Below are positions 1 through 9,086 of a stretch of 64,000 nt of DNA, one piece after another. The notes below the pieces were generated by a model. That model worked only from the letters and a program-made list of their open reading frames with translations, did not search any database and was not told where the DNA came from. This DNA is from JACVRW01 sp963819115 (GTDB taxonomy: Bacteria; Actinomycetota; Thermoleophilia; Solirubrobacterales; Thermoleophilaceae): the NCBI GenBank assembly GCA_963819115.1, contig CAWFUR010000011.1:372001-436000 (forward strand). Reading direction: 5' to 3'. Every line of letters begins with the position of its first letter. The first letter of the stretch is position 1. Position numbers and translations under genes: made by a program.

Positions 1-197
1 GTCCCTGGGGGCCGCGGAAACGATTTGCGCTCTTTGCGCACTATTCGCCGTCGAGGCAAACCGGACCTAGTCCGATTGGCCGATTCGTAAGCATCGCGAG
101 GTCTTGATCGGCACACGTCATCGCAACCCTGAGCGGGTTGCGGCGGGGGAGGACGTGCGTCCGAAGGAAAGGCCGTGAGGGCGTGGAAAGGGCGGTC

Positions 198-440
198 ATG
201 CCCGATATCTCACCGCTGCTCATCCGCCGCTGCATCGAGGCCACCGGACCGTCGGGCCATTCGTGCGCCCAGTGCCGGCGGACTCCCGTCGCGGGCGAGC
301 GCCTACATCACCTGGACTCCGGCCACGTGCTCTGCACACTGTGCTTCGGTGCGCTGCCGGAGGCCGAGCGCGTGGCCGTATCGACCGACCGTGTGCGCGC
401 CGGCGAGCGTTCGCTGGCGGTCGTGCGCTCCGCCGCCTAG
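198..440 (+). CDS. Small CxxC/CxxC zinc-ribbon-like protein
   Basis: 80-residue protein with no recognised family name. Two CxxC pairs are visible: SCAQC near residue 24-28 and LCTLC near residue 47-52, spaced as in a small treble-clef or zinc-ribbon fold, so zinc binding is likely; the partner or substrate is unknown. The ATG at 198 is chosen over an upstream ATG at 138 because a GGAAAGG purine run lies just in front of it and the extra N-terminal residues would be low-complexity arginine-rich. It is followed on the same strand by an SRPBCC gene. Function not assigned; coding status is supported by the paired cysteines and compact acidic/hydrophobic composition. Confidence 0.6.
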   Translation: MPDISPLLIRRCIEATGPSGHSCAQCRRTPVAGERLHHLDSGHVLCTLCFGALPEAERVAVSTDRVRAGERSLAVVRSAA

Positions 441-499
441 GCCCCGCGGCCGTGACCCGGCGCGGCCGCACCGCCCGCGCTCCATAGAATGCGCACGCC

Positions 500-1063
500 G
501 TGCGCCAGGTCACCGTCGACACCTACATCTCCGCCCCCCGCGAGGACATCTTCGACTTCGTCGCGGATCTCGCGGGCCGCCCGGCCTACACGGATCACTA
601 CCTCGGCGACTTCCGGCTTGCGCGTGTGAACACGGTGGGCGTGGGGGCGGCCGCGCGCTTCCGGTTGAAGGCGCCGATGGCCAGCGAGTTCGCAGAGCTG
701 CAGATCAAGGAATCGGACCGGCCGCGGCGGATCGTCGAGGAGATCAGGTATGGCCGGCGCGGGCGCAACCGCTCGGTGGCCGTGTACGAGTTCTCGCGCG
801 AGGCTCCCGGCCTCACCAGGGTGGAGTTCACCACCTACAGCGAGCCGGCCACGCCGGTCGACCGTCTCAAGGAGATCGGGGCGGCGTGGTGGATCCGGCG
901 CCGCACCAAGACGGCCCTCGATCGCCTGCGGATGATCTTCGAGGAGCCGCCCGGCGAGCCGCTCAAGCGGGCGACCATCGCTGGATACGAGGCTGCCAAG
1001 GCGGCGCGGTTCGGCGTCCACACCGGGATGGACCCGGCGCACGCCCCCCGCCAGGGGTCCTAA
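500..1063 (+). CDS. SRPBCC-family (START/polyketide cyclase-like) protein
   Basis: 187-residue protein with the beginning typical of SRPBCC ligand-binding domains (VDTYISAPREDIFDFVADL: beta strand, then a helix that closes the hydrophobic cavity) and a C-terminal long helix. These domains bind hydrophobic ligands or act as cyclases/dehydrases; no specific ligand can be read here. The GTG at 500 is preceded by a TAGAAT -10 box at 485-490, consistent with a leaderless message. It ends in a TAA directly before the -10 box of the following lipoprotein gene. Confidence 0.75.
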   Translation: MRQVTVDTYISAPREDIFDFVADLAGRPAYTDHYLGDFRLARVNTVGVGAAARFRLKAPMASEFAELQIKESDRPRRIVEEIRYGRRGRNRSVAVYEFSREAPGLTRVEFTTYSEPATPVDRLKEIGAAWWIRRRTKTALDRLRMIFEEPPGEPLKRATIAGYEAAKAARFGVHTGMDPAHAPRQGS

Positions 1064-1079
1064 TAGACTGCCCGCCCGG

Positions 1080-1637
1080 ATGGTCCTGCGCCGAGTACTG
1101 ATCGCCGCCGCCTGCGTGCTCGCTCTCGCGTGCGGGGGCCTGCTCTCCGGCTGTGGCAACGACAAGAAGCAGGGCGTGGACGAGCCCGCGCGCGAGGGCC
1201 TGTCGCTGAACATGGCGGGCGTGGACTACAACGTCTACATCACCCGCCAGCTGAACCCCGAGGTGCCTCCGGACGGGGCCTACTGGTCCGGGCCTGAGCC
1301 CAGAAGGGGCGAGACGCTCTACGGAGTGTTCCTCTCGGCCTGCAACCGCACGGACGAGCTCCAGGACACGGCCGCCTTCTTCAAGGTCACGGACAACCAG
1401 CACAACGAGTTCAAGCCGGAGACCCTGCCCCGCGACAACCCCTTCGCCTACCGGCCTGTGACCCTCAAGCCGGACGAGTGCATCCCCGAGGCGGGCAGCG
1501 TGGCGCAGCTCGGTCCCGCGGCGGCCTCCCTGCTGGTGTTCAAGCTTCCGGTGGCCAACACCGAGAACCGGCCGCTCGAGCTCGAGATCGAGGGCGTGCG
1601 CCCGAACGAGAAGCTCACGTACGACCTCGATATCTGA
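1080..1637 (+). CDS. Putative surface lipoprotein
   Basis: 185 residues. The N-terminus has basic residues, a hydrophobic stretch and a lipobox (LLSGC, about residues 20-24), so the mature protein should be lipid-anchored at Cys24 on the outer face of the membrane. The remainder looks like a beta-sandwich domain of the DUF4352 type (conserved-looking segments GVFLSACN and FKVTDNQHNEF). No enzymatic motif is seen. A TAGACT -10 box lies at 1064-1069, ten bases before the ATG. The gene converges on a penicillin-binding protein gene, with one copy of the dispersed palindromic repeat between them. Confidence 0.7.
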   Translation: MVLRRVLIAAACVLALACGGLLSGCGNDKKQGVDEPAREGLSLNMAGVDYNVYITRQLNPEVPPDGAYWSGPEPRRGETLYGVFLSACNRTDELQDTAAFFKVTDNQHNEFKPETLPRDNPFAYRPVTLKPDECIPEAGSVAQLGPAAASLLVFKLPVANTENRPLELEIEGVRPNEKLTYDLDI

Positions 1638-1638
1638 G

Positions 1639-1682
1639 TGGTCCGGTGCTCGCCCGATCACCGATCGGGCTCCGCTCCTCCC
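1639..1682. repeat. Dispersed palindromic repeat, copy 1
   Basis: A 44-bp unit with core GCCCGATCACCGATCGGGC (7-8 bp stem, 3-nt loop), flanked by GGTCCGGTGCTC on one side and TCCGCTCCTCC on the other. It fills the gap between two convergent genes. The same unit recurs at nine other full sites in this window in both orientations. It could help terminate transcription here, but other copies sit between divergent genes. Confidence 0.9.
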
Positions 1683-1686
1683 GGAG

Positions 1687-3381
1687 CTAGCCCTCCTTTG
1701 AAAGGGCTTTTTCAAGCACCAGCCGCGCCGCCGGCGCCGCCGTGTCCGCGCCTGCACCCGCACGCACGAGCAGCACGGCCAGGGCGATGCGCGGTCGCCT
1801 GACCGGCGCGTAGGCCGCGAACCAGGCATCGGTGTTCGACCCGTCGGGCACCGGCACGTCGGGCGCGTCCGGCCCGCGTGTGTCCTCGAGCTCCGCGGTG
1901 CCCGTCTTGCCCGCCACCTTGACCCCCGGCACCCCCGCGGCCGTGCCGGTGCCGTACACCACGACGTCGCGCATCAGGCGGCCCAGCGTGCGGGCCACCC
2001 TGCGCGACGTGACGCGCAGGGTCTCGGGAGGACGCCCGGCCTCCAGGCTCGGCTCCAGGCGCACCCCGCCCGAGGCCACCACCTGCGCCACCGAGGCCAT
2101 CCTCAGCGGTGTGGCCAGCACCCTTCCCTGCCCGATCGCGGTGGAGCCCACCTCCAGCGGTGTGGTGATCTCCTTCGCCGTGGGCAGCGTGCTTGGGGCC
2201 TCGCCCGGCACGGTCGGGGCGGCGTTCCAGCCATAGCGCAGGGCGGCGTTCACGATCCGCGACGACCCGAGCTTCACCCCGAGCGGCGCGAACACCGAGT
2301 TGCAGGAGTGGGCGAAGCTGCTCCGGAAGGTGCCGCCGCAGTACTCGCCGTTGGAGTTCTCCAGCGTCACGCCGTCGATCACGGCGCCGGTCTCGACCGG
2401 GAAGGGCGTGGACAGCTTCACCGCGCCGGCCTCGAGCGCGGCGGTGGCGGTAACGATCTTGAAGGTGGAGCCCGGGGGCTGGGGGGCGGAGAAGGCGATC
2501 CCCGCGAGCGCGCGGATCTCGCCGGTCCGCGGGTCGATGGCCGCGATCCCTCCGAGGCGGCCGGCCAGCGCCGCCACCGCGGTCTCCTGCAGGCCCGTGT
2601 CGATCGTGGTGCGGACGGGACGCGCCCGCCTGGGCACGGCCCGCGCGAGCACGCGCCCGCCGGCCACGAGCTCTCCCCCGGGGCGGCCCTCGAGCTGCAG
2701 CTCGAAGGCGCGCTCCAGGCCGTTCGCCCCCACGGGCCAGTCGCGCGGAAAGCCGCGGCGGTAGAGAGCTCTCCGGTCGGTCGCCTCGGTCTCCGGCTCC
2801 AGGTGGCCCGCGATGGAGGTGGCCAGCTCGCCGAGGGGTGAGCTGCGGCTGTCGGCCGCGCCCTGGGCGAGCACCTCCCCGTCGAACGCCAGGAGCGCTG
2901 CCCGCCTCGGGGGCAGGCTGCTCCGCTCGAGCGCCTCTCCCTTGCCGAGTCCGGGGAAGGTCATGCTGGGGCTCCAGGCCACGCGCTTGTCCGCGACCGG
3001 CACCACGATCCGGCCGCGGATCCGCCCGAACACCCGCGTGCGGACCACGACCGGGACCACCACTCCGCCGTCGCGTTCCCCGTCCGGCTCCGCCGGGCGG
3101 ACCTCCGCGAGCGTGGCCGTGTCCCCCGTGCGCCGGTAGGCGCGGCGAAAGGCGTCCGGGGACCAGCGGGCCCGAGAGCGCGAGTCGAGCATCCCGTACA
3201 TGGCGTTGCTGTCACCGCGCTGCCAGGCGAGCATGAAGTCCCGCGCCGTTCGCTCGGCGGACGACGGCGTCCCGGCGCCGATCATCACTCCGGCGACAAA
3301 GGCCAGAAGGACGAGCACCGCCACGGCGGGCAATGCGCGGAAGAGGAGGCGCCTGCGGCGCTCGGGCGTGAGCTCTTTCAC
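1687..3381 (-). CDS. Penicillin-binding protein transpeptidase with NTF2-like N-terminal domain
   Basis: 564-residue peptidoglycan DD-transpeptidase, membrane-anchored with its catalytic domain outside. One N-terminal transmembrane segment (about residues 13-36) is followed by an NTF2-like/MecA-N-type domain (about 40-140) and the transpeptidase domain. All three catalytic motifs are present: STFK (around residue 305, nucleophile Ser), SCN and KTGT (in AGKTGTAE). No glycosyltransferase domain is present, so it is a class B-like enzyme that cross-links but does not polymerise. The ATG at 3381 faces the MarP-like gene across a divergent 66-bp gap. Overall order and length fit actinobacterial PbpA/PBP2-like proteins of the MecR1-NTF2 type; the exact cell-cycle role is not deducible. 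Confidence 0.9.
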   Translation of the reverse strand: MKELTPERRRRLLFRALPAVAVLVLLAFVAGVMIGAGTPSSAERTARDFMLAWQRGDSNAMYGMLDSRSRARWSPDAFRRAYRRTGDTATLAEVRPAEPDGERDGGVVVPVVVRTRVFGRIRGRIVVPVADKRVAWSPSMTFPGLGKGEALERSSLPPRRAALLAFDGEVLAQGAADSRSSPLGELATSIAGHLEPETEATDRRALYRRGFPRDWPVGANGLERAFELQLEGRPGGELVAGGRVLARAVPRRARPVRTTIDTGLQETAVAALAGRLGGIAAIDPRTGEIRALAGIAFSAPQPPGSTFKIVTATAALEAGAVKLSTPFPVETGAVIDGVTLENSNGEYCGGTFRSSFAHSCNSVFAPLGVKLGSSRIVNAALRYGWNAAPTVPGEAPSTLPTAKEITTPLEVGSTAIGQGRVLATPLRMASVAQVVASGGVRLEPSLEAGRPPETLRVTSRRVARTLGRLMRDVVVYGTGTAAGVPGVKVAGKTGTAELEDTRGPDAPDVPVPDGSNTDAWFAAYAPVRRPRIALAVLLVRAGAGADTAAPAARLVLEKALSKEG

Positions 3382-3447
3382 GGCTGAGCGCCCCCGATCC
3401 TAGTCCCAGCGGTGACCGGCTGTACGACGCTACGCTCAGGTCGGCGC

Positions 3448-4596
3448 GTGACCGGTATCGATTGGATCATCGTCGCCTTCGTAGCCCTGATGGCCGCTTG
3501 GGGTTACGCACAGGGCCTGATCGTGGGGGCACTGTCCCTCGCGGGTTTCGCCGCCGGCGCGGTGGTGGGATCGCGCCTGGGGCCTCAGCTGCTGGAGGAG
3601 GGGTCGCACTCGCCCTACGCCCCGATGTTCGCCCTGCTGGGCTCGCTGCTGGTGGGCGGGATCCTGGCGTCGGTGCTCGAGGTGCTCGGCTTCAGGCTGC
3701 GCCACCGGCTCGGGGAGCGCCTCGGGGTGCTGGACGGGCTCGGCGGCGCCGCCCTCGTGGCCGCGCTGGGCCTGGGCCTGGCCTGGATCGGCGGAGCCGT
3801 GGCCCTTCAGACCCCCGGAGCCCGCGAGCTGCGCGAGCCGATCCAGCGCTCGGAGATCCTGTCCGAGCTCAACACGCACCTGCCCCCGTCGGGCGGGATC
3901 ATCCGCGCGCTCGCACGCTTCGACCCGTTCCCGCAGATCGAGGGTCCCGACCCGGGCGTGGGCCCGCCGAATGCCGCGATCGCGCGCGACCCACAGGTGC
4001 GTCAGGCCGGGCGGAGCGTGGTGAAGGTGCTGGGCACCGCATGCGGGCTCGGGGTCGAGGGCAGCGGCTGGCTGGCGGCGAACGGCGTGGTGGTCACAAA
4101 CGCCCACGTTGTGGCGGGCCAGGACGACACCACGGTGCAGCTTCAGGGCGAGGGATCGCGGGACGACGCGCAGCCGATCTGGTTCGACCCCCGCAACGAC
4201 CTGGCGCTGCTCCGTGTGCCCGCGCTGGCCGGGCAGCCCTTCCTGTCCATGCGCCAGGACGCCCCCCGCGGTCTGCCCGCTGCCGTCCTCGGCTTTCCCG
4301 AGAACGGTCCCTTCGACGTGCGCCCCGCGCGCCTCGGGCTCACCTCCGAGGTGCTCACCGAGGACGCCTACGGCCGCGGCCCGGTGCGCCGCCAGATCAC
4401 CTCGCTGCGAGGCCTGGTGCGCTCCGGCAACTCGGGCGGGCCGGTGGTGGACTCGGCCGGCCGCACGGTGGCCACGATCTTCGCCGCCAGCGTCTCCGAC
4501 GGCGGGCACTCCGGGTTCGGGGTCCCGGACTCGCTGGTGCGGGAGGCGCTCGACCGCGCCGGACCTCCTGTGGGCACGGGCCCCTGCGCGCGCTAA
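3448..4596 (+). CDS. MarP-like membrane serine protease (CvpA + trypsin-like domains)
   Basis: 382 residues. About four N-terminal transmembrane helices (residues 1-130, CvpA-like) precede a trypsin-like protease domain with a full catalytic triad: His in VVTNAHVVAG, Asp in NDLALLRV and Ser in SGNSGGPVV. This is the architecture of the mycobacterial periplasmic protease MarP (Rv3671c), which is needed for acid and oxidative stress resistance; the same role here is inference. GTG 3448 is chosen because the membrane domain starts there (TGIDWIIVAF) and a TACGCT -10 box lies at 3431-3436; a GTG at 3412 would add 12 unlikely residues. Confidence 0.88.
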   Translation: MTGIDWIIVAFVALMAAWGYAQGLIVGALSLAGFAAGAVVGSRLGPQLLEEGSHSPYAPMFALLGSLLVGGILASVLEVLGFRLRHRLGERLGVLDGLGGAALVAALGLGLAWIGGAVALQTPGARELREPIQRSEILSELNTHLPPSGGIIRALARFDPFPQIEGPDPGVGPPNAAIARDPQVRQAGRSVVKVLGTACGLGVEGSGWLAANGVVVTNAHVVAGQDDTTVQLQGEGSRDDAQPIWFDPRNDLALLRVPALAGQPFLSMRQDAPRGLPAAVLGFPENGPFDVRPARLGLTSEVLTEDAYGRGPVRRQITSLRGLVRSGNSGGPVVDSAGRTVATIFAASVSDGGHSGFGVPDSLVREALDRAGPPVGTGPCAR

Positions 4597-4604
4597 AGCG
4601 GCGC

Positions 4605-6782
4605 TCAGTCGCGGCCCGGGCAGCCGGCCAGGTGGACCTTCAGCGGCCCGTCCGACTTCACCGCGAGCTTCACGCCGCACGTGACGCGCGCGCGGCGCGG
4701 GTCGATCCGGATGGAGGCGATGTTCGTAGCCGAGATGCGTAGCCGGTCGCGACTGGGGCGTCTGGGTGCCCGGCCCCAGGTGGTGCGCTCGAACGAGTAG
4801 GGACGCGGGCCCAGGGCGCCTCCCCTGAGGGTGCCCCGTCCGGTGCGGTGCCTGGTGGCCGGCTGCCCCAGGCCGAAGGCATCGGAGGTCACGTCGATCA
4901 GGCCCCGCTTCGCGGTGTCGCGGGCCCGGATCCGGGAGACCCAGTACGCGTGGTCGGCCGTGGTGCCGAGCTTCGGGAAGTCGATGCCGGTGTTCCGGAC
5001 GAAGGTGACGCGCGGCGGGTTGCGGACCACGCGGGCCGTGCCGAGGAACCTGGCGGCGGGCGCGAACTGGTCGTTCAGCGCGAGCGCGAGGTGCTGCGGG
5101 GTGGGCGCGGCGACCGGCAGCTTGGCCGGCGCGTGCACGTGCAGCTCGTAGCGATAGCCGAGGTCCTTCAGCGCGTTCGAGGCGCCGCTGAAGAGCGAGG
5201 GGGGGACCAGCTCGTCCTTCTCGGCGTTCCACATCAGGAATGGCACCCAGCGCACGGAGGCGAGCATTCCCGCCGGAACCGCGGCGCCGACCGTTGGCTG
5301 CGCACGGGCGAAGAGATCGGGGAACTGCGCCGCCAGCTTGTACGTGCCGAAGCCGCCCATCGAGTATCCGGCGATCGTCGTGCGCGACGGGTCGAGGCGG
5401 TAGCGGCGGGCCACGTCGGCCCACACCTCGAAGGTGTCAGCGCTGGAGGTGGAGTTGTAGAAGCCGTCCTGCCCGCGGCCCTCCGGGGTGATCACGAGCG
5501 AGGGCTGCCGGCGCTTCCCGAACTGCACCTGGTTGCGGGAGTCGCTGAACTGGTTGTAGTTCGCGGTGAGGGAGTGGAGGAGCAGCGTGAGCTGGTAGCG
5601 CCCTCCGCGGGGGCGGCGCGGAGGCACGTACAGGGCATAGGGCTGGAGGCGGCCGAGCAGCTGGCCCGTGCAGCCCGTGGGTGAGGCGATCCCGCACGTC
5701 ACCGAGTAGTCCGCCCCCTGCCTGGTCTCGAAGCGGCTGGCCAGGATGCGGTTCATCCGCCCGCTGCGGGGGACGCCCTCGAGGCGGCCGGTGAGCTCGG
5801 TGTTCCGCCTCGAGAGGAGCCGCCCGAAGTCCACCTGGGCGGAGAACGGGGATACGTCGCCCTTCGCGAGCGCGTGGGCCTGGAGGCGGTCGCGCCACCA
5901 GGCCGGATCGGTGAGCGCGCTGACGCCGAGCGCCTGGAAGGGCTCACGATGGCGGAAGGCCATGTTGAACAGGGCCGGCGGGGAGGCCAGGCCGCCCGCG
6001 CCTCCCGGCGTGGTGGCGGTGGCCTCGGCTCCGGGCGTGAGATAGCGCCCGGCCGCCCTGTCCCACAGCCCCACCCCGGCGGCGATCCGGACCCTGTCCC
6101 GGTGGGGGTTCCAGGCCGAATGCGGCACCCTCAGCTCGACCTGCCGGCGCCGGCGGTCGACCTTCACCGCGGCGTCGGCCACGTGGAGGCCGTTGGCGGC
6201 GTCGGTGATCTCGGCGGTGGTGCCGTGCCAGGTGACGAACAGGCCGGCGAGCGAGCGCACCCCCGCACCGGCGGGCCAGGCCCGCGGCGTGGGCGGGTTG
6301 CCGATGGCGATAGTGGCCGCGGTGAGCTCCGGGTCCACGAGCGTGTTGAGGGTGAGCCGGAAGGCCGTGGATCTCTTCAGCGGCTTCACCCGCAGCTCCA
6401 CCAGGTCGGCCGCGTTGCCCGCGTAGCCTGGCCCAGTGGGGTAGGTGTAGGTCCCGTTGGGAGGGGAGAAGAGGCTGGCGGAGATGCGCTTCTCGCCCGG
6501 GTCGCGGGTGCCCCGAGCGCCCGTGTCGTCGTAGAGGAAGTCCTGGTAGATGAACTCCCCCCGGCGGTAGGCGCTGGCGCCGGAGATGAGGATCGGGCGG
6601 GCGCGCCAGGGTCGGGCGTTCGTGAGCTGCGGCGCCCTGACCGCCGGGGCATAGAGGATGTCCGGCCCGGGGCGCTGGCCGTGGCCGCGCGGCAGGGAGC
6701 CGGGGTCCGCCGACGCCGGGACGACACCCAGCGCGAGGCACGCTGCCACGAATCCGGCCAGGTTTCCGCTGATGCGCCGCAC
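4605..6782 (-). CDS. Secreted alpha/beta-hydrolase (esterase-like) protein, 725 aa
   Basis: Large secreted protein. An N-terminal signal peptide (hydrophobic run ending in PASA around residue 25) is followed by a beta-rich region of about 330 residues and then an alpha/beta-hydrolase fold. The nucleophile elbow GYSMGGFG is clear, and EKDELVPP and a later His (QHLAL) are candidates for the acid and base. The beta-rich N-terminal half may be a carbohydrate- or surface-binding region. The GTG start at 6782 is set by a GGAAGGAG ribosome binding site directly upstream; the open frame continues far beyond but without coding character. The substrate is not deducible. Divergent from the lysyl-oxidase-like gene with a 48-bp gap. 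Confidence 0.82.
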   Translation of the reverse strand: MRRISGNLAGFVAACLALGVVPASADPGSLPRGHGQRPGPDILYAPAVRAPQLTNARPWRARPILISGASAYRRGEFIYQDFLYDDTGARGTRDPGEKRISASLFSPPNGTYTYPTGPGYAGNAADLVELRVKPLKRSTAFRLTLNTLVDPELTAATIAIGNPPTPRAWPAGAGVRSLAGLFVTWHGTTAEITDAANGLHVADAAVKVDRRRRQVELRVPHSAWNPHRDRVRIAAGVGLWDRAAGRYLTPGAEATATTPGGAGGLASPPALFNMAFRHREPFQALGVSALTDPAWWRDRLQAHALAKGDVSPFSAQVDFGRLLSRRNTELTGRLEGVPRSGRMNRILASRFETRQGADYSVTCGIASPTGCTGQLLGRLQPYALYVPPRRPRGGRYQLTLLLHSLTANYNQFSDSRNQVQFGKRRQPSLVITPEGRGQDGFYNSTSSADTFEVWADVARRYRLDPSRTTIAGYSMGGFGTYKLAAQFPDLFARAQPTVGAAVPAGMLASVRWVPFLMWNAEKDELVPPSLFSGASNALKDLGYRYELHVHAPAKLPVAAPTPQHLALALNDQFAPAARFLGTARVVRNPPRVTFVRNTGIDFPKLGTTADHAYWVSRIRARDTAKRGLIDVTSDAFGLGQPATRHRTGRGTLRGGALGPRPYSFERTTWGRAPRRPSRDRLRISATNIASIRIDPRRARVTCGVKLAVKSDGPLKVHLAGCPGRD

Positions 6783-6830
6783 GCTCTCCTTCCCCGCGCG
6801 GACCCTAGCCCACCTCGGCGTCCGGCCCCG

Positions 6831-7724
6831 ATGATCGCTACAACTGTCCCGGTGCTCAGGACCGGTGCAGCAGTACTCGCCGCTGCTGCGGCGGTCGGGG
6901 GCGGCGCGGCCTTCGCCGGGCTTCCCGGCGCCGCGGCTCAGGAGCCGCCGCGGGGAACCCCGGCGCCGCGTGCGGCGGTGGGTCAGAACCCGTGCGTCAC
7001 CTCGTTCGCCAAGGTGCTTCGCTGCCCCGACCTGGTAATGCGGCGCCCGCACGAGATGTACGTCGAGTACCGCGGGGGGCACACCCTGCTGCGGGCGGGG
7101 AACTCGATCGACAACATCGGCCGGGGGCCGGCCGAGATCCACGGCACGCGCATCGGGCCGACGTTCATGCGCGGCCGCCAGCGGATCTACCTGCGCAACC
7201 AGCCGAAGAAGAAGATCGGGATCCGCACCGGCGCGCGCCTCCACTACAAGCTCGCCCATCTCGGCCTGCACTGGTGGAAGTTCCACAACGCCGCCGCCTT
7301 CGAGCTGTGGCGGGTGGACGGCAGGGGCAAGCGCACGAAGCGGGTGCGCGTGGGACCGAAGGTGGACTACTGCCTCCGGGACCTGGCTCACACCCGCCCC
7401 CTCACCCGGCACTCGCCGCGGCTGCCGGTGTACCCGGCCTGCAACACGAGCCCCACCCGGAAGCGGGTGACGCTCGGCACCTCGCCGGGATGGTCGGACA
7501 TCTACCCGCCCACGTACCCGGACCAATGGATCGACGTGACCGGGCTGCGGGGCTGCTTTGCCTACGGGCAGATCGCCGATCCGAAGAACGGCATCTACGA
7601 GTCGAACGAGGACAACAACGAGGCCCAGGTCATCGTGCGCCTTCCCTTCGACCCGTACAACCGCAGGAAGGGCTGCCGCGGGCCCGACCGGGGCCGGCCG
7701 CTTCCCCCGTCTCCCTACTACTAG
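6831..7724 (+). CDS. Secreted lysyl-oxidase-family protein
   Basis: 297 residues with an N-terminal signal sequence (alanine-rich, to about residue 37). The C-terminal part has the lysyl oxidase family pattern: DQWIDVTGL, then the glycine/cysteine turn and YESNEDNNEAQV, which matches the conserved end of the domain. The region HLGLHWWKFHNAAAFELW corresponds to the copper-site segment, but fewer histidines are seen than in the animal enzymes, so amine oxidase activity is uncertain. The ATG at 6831 is the only start that keeps the signal peptide. The stop codon is shared, on opposite strands, with the anti-sigma gene through a palindromic CTAG at 7721-7724. Confidence 0.75.
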   Translation: MIATTVPVLRTGAAVLAAAAAVGGGAAFAGLPGAAAQEPPRGTPAPRAAVGQNPCVTSFAKVLRCPDLVMRRPHEMYVEYRGGHTLLRAGNSIDNIGRGPAEIHGTRIGPTFMRGRQRIYLRNQPKKKIGIRTGARLHYKLAHLGLHWWKFHNAAAFELWRVDGRGKRTKRVRVGPKVDYCLRDLAHTRPLTRHSPRLPVYPACNTSPTRKRVTLGTSPGWSDIYPPTYPDQWIDVTGLRGCFAYGQIADPKNGIYESNEDNNEAQVIVRLPFDPYNRRKGCRGPDRGRPLPPSPYY

Positions 7725-8368
7725 GACCGGCCCGTGGGGCCGCGCAGGACCGAGGCGCTCGAGTGCGCCGGATTCCCGTCGTCGGGCTCGCGGGAGATGT
7801 CGAGGAACTGGTAGGAGCGCGGAGCCACCGGCAGTCGTGCCCCCATCTCGGCATGCCCCCCGGCGGGCACCCGGAACGTGCCGACGGACACGAGGCGCCC
7901 GTCGCCGTCCATCAGCCATAGCTCGTAATAGCTGTGGTTCGTGCTGGGCCGCAGGCCATCCACCGCGACCTGGATGCGACCGCCCGAGCGGTTGTCGAAG
8001 CTCACTCGCCCGGCGGCCTCGCTCGCTCCCGCCACCGGCGCGAGCGCCACCCGCGACCCCGGGGGCGGGGCGCCCCCGCCGTCGAGCGCTCGGCCCCCGG
8101 CCAGGCCCGCGGCGATGAGGACGAGCGCGCAGGCCACGGCCGCGACGGGGCGGAGCACGAGCCCCCGGCGCGCCCGCGGCGCCGCGACGAGGTGGGGGGG
8201 AGCCGGGGGCGCGGACGGTTGGTCCCAGGCCTCGGCCGGCAGGGCCTCGAGCCGGCTGGCCAGCGATGCGAGCCGGCCGGCCTCACCTTCGAGGTTCGCG
8301 CCCGTGAGCCGGCCGTCCTCAAGGGCTTCGGCTAGCTCCAGTCGTGTCGTGCTCGCGCGGCGTCTCAT
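7721..8368 (-). CDS. Anti-sigma factor (RskA-like C-terminal domain)
   Basis: 215 residues. A short cytoplasmic N-terminal part (about 1-85) is followed by a transmembrane helix (ACALVLIAAGLAGG, about residues 98-116) and an extracytoplasmic RskA-type domain (NHSYYELWLMDGDGRLVSVG). It should bind and hold inactive the ECF sigma factor encoded just upstream; its ATG overlaps the sigma stop codon (ATGA), which is typical of sigma/anti-sigma pairs. No HxxxCxxC zinc-anti-sigma motif is seen, so a redox switch is unlikely. It converges on the lysyl-oxidase-like gene with a shared CTAG stop. Confidence 0.85.
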   Translation of the reverse strand: MRRRASTTRLELAEALEDGRLTGANLEGEAGRLASLASRLEALPAEAWDQPSAPPAPPHLVAAPRARRGLVLRPVAAVACALVLIAAGLAGGRALDGGGAPPPGSRVALAPVAGASEAAGRVSFDNRSGGRIQVAVDGLRPSTNHSYYELWLMDGDGRLVSVGTFRVPAGGHAEMGARLPVAPRSYQFLDISREPDDGNPAHSSASVLRGPTGRS

Positions 8369-8988
8369 GCCCGGGCCCTCTCGGCGGCTGCCAGCGGGGC
8401 GGGATCGTGGCCGGTGTGCGCCCTCTTGGCCGGCTCCTCGGCCTCGATCAGATCCCGCAGGCGCTGAAGCGCCTGGACCATCCGCATCTTCACGGTTCCG
8501 AGCGGCAGCCCCATGCGCTCGGCGATCTCGCTCTGACTGAGCCCGTAGTGGAAGCGCAGCCGGAGGAGAATCGACTCCTCCCGTCGGAGTCGGCCCAGGA
8601 GGTGGGCCACCTGCCACTCCTCCACCAGGCGGTCCGCGAACTCCTCGCCGGCGGGTGCGTTGGCCACCTCCAGGCTCTCGGAGGGGTCTCGCGGCTCGGG
8701 CACTCGCCTCCGCAGCTCGTCGATAGCGCGGCTGCGGGCGATGGTGAGGATCCAGGTGACCAGGCCGCCGCGCTCGGGGTCGTAGTCGGGCGCGCGCTGC
8801 CACACCTCGAGGAACACCTGCTGGTGCACGTCCTCGGCCATGCCGCGGTCCCGCAGTGTCGCACGCAGGTAACCCAGCACGGTGCCGGCATGCTCGCGGT
8901 AGAGCTCGTCCAGGGCCCGCGGGTCGCGCCGGCGGAGTGCCTCCGCCAGCCGGCGCCGCCCCAGCGCCGACTTTCGAATCCTCAGCAT
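8365..8988 (-). CDS. ECF-type RNA polymerase sigma factor
   Basis: 207 residues with sigma region 2 (AEDVHQQVFLEVWQRA, about residues 45-60, the -10-binding core) and region 4 with a helix-turn-helix (LSQSEIAERMGLPLGTVKMRM, about residues 150-170). The ATG at 8988 (start of LRIRKSALGRRRL) is preferred, as the longer open frame adds 53 residues of non-coding character. It is co-transcribed with the downstream anti-sigma gene. The divergent neighbour, a secreted two-repeat protein, is a likely target: two GGAAC motifs (9006-9010 and 9048-9052) resembling ECF -35 elements lie in the shared 98-bp gap, although no clear matching -10 was found. Confidence 0.9.
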   Translation of the reverse strand: MLRIRKSALGRRRLAEALRRRDPRALDELYREHAGTVLGYLRATLRDRGMAEDVHQQVFLEVWQRAPDYDPERGGLVTWILTIARSRAIDELRRRVPEPRDPSESLEVANAPAGEEFADRLVEEWQVAHLLGRLRREESILLRLRFHYGLSQSEIAERMGLPLGTVKMRMVQALQRLRDLIEAEEPAKRAHTGHDPAPLAAAERARA

Positions 8989-9086
8989 CCACGAAGGTAC
9001 GGACGGGAACCCCGGATCGGTTGACAACCGCCGACGGCAAGCCACACGGAACCAGGGAAATGGATATCCAACCCTGGAGGCAGATC

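Noticed and set aside
9021..9026. TTGACA as -35 for the HtaA-like gene
   Set aside because: No acceptable -10 lies 16-18 bp downstream.
8856..9086. Longer start for the HtaA-like protein
   Set aside because: The extension is not signal-like; the GTG at 9087 has a good GGAGG and starts the signal peptide.
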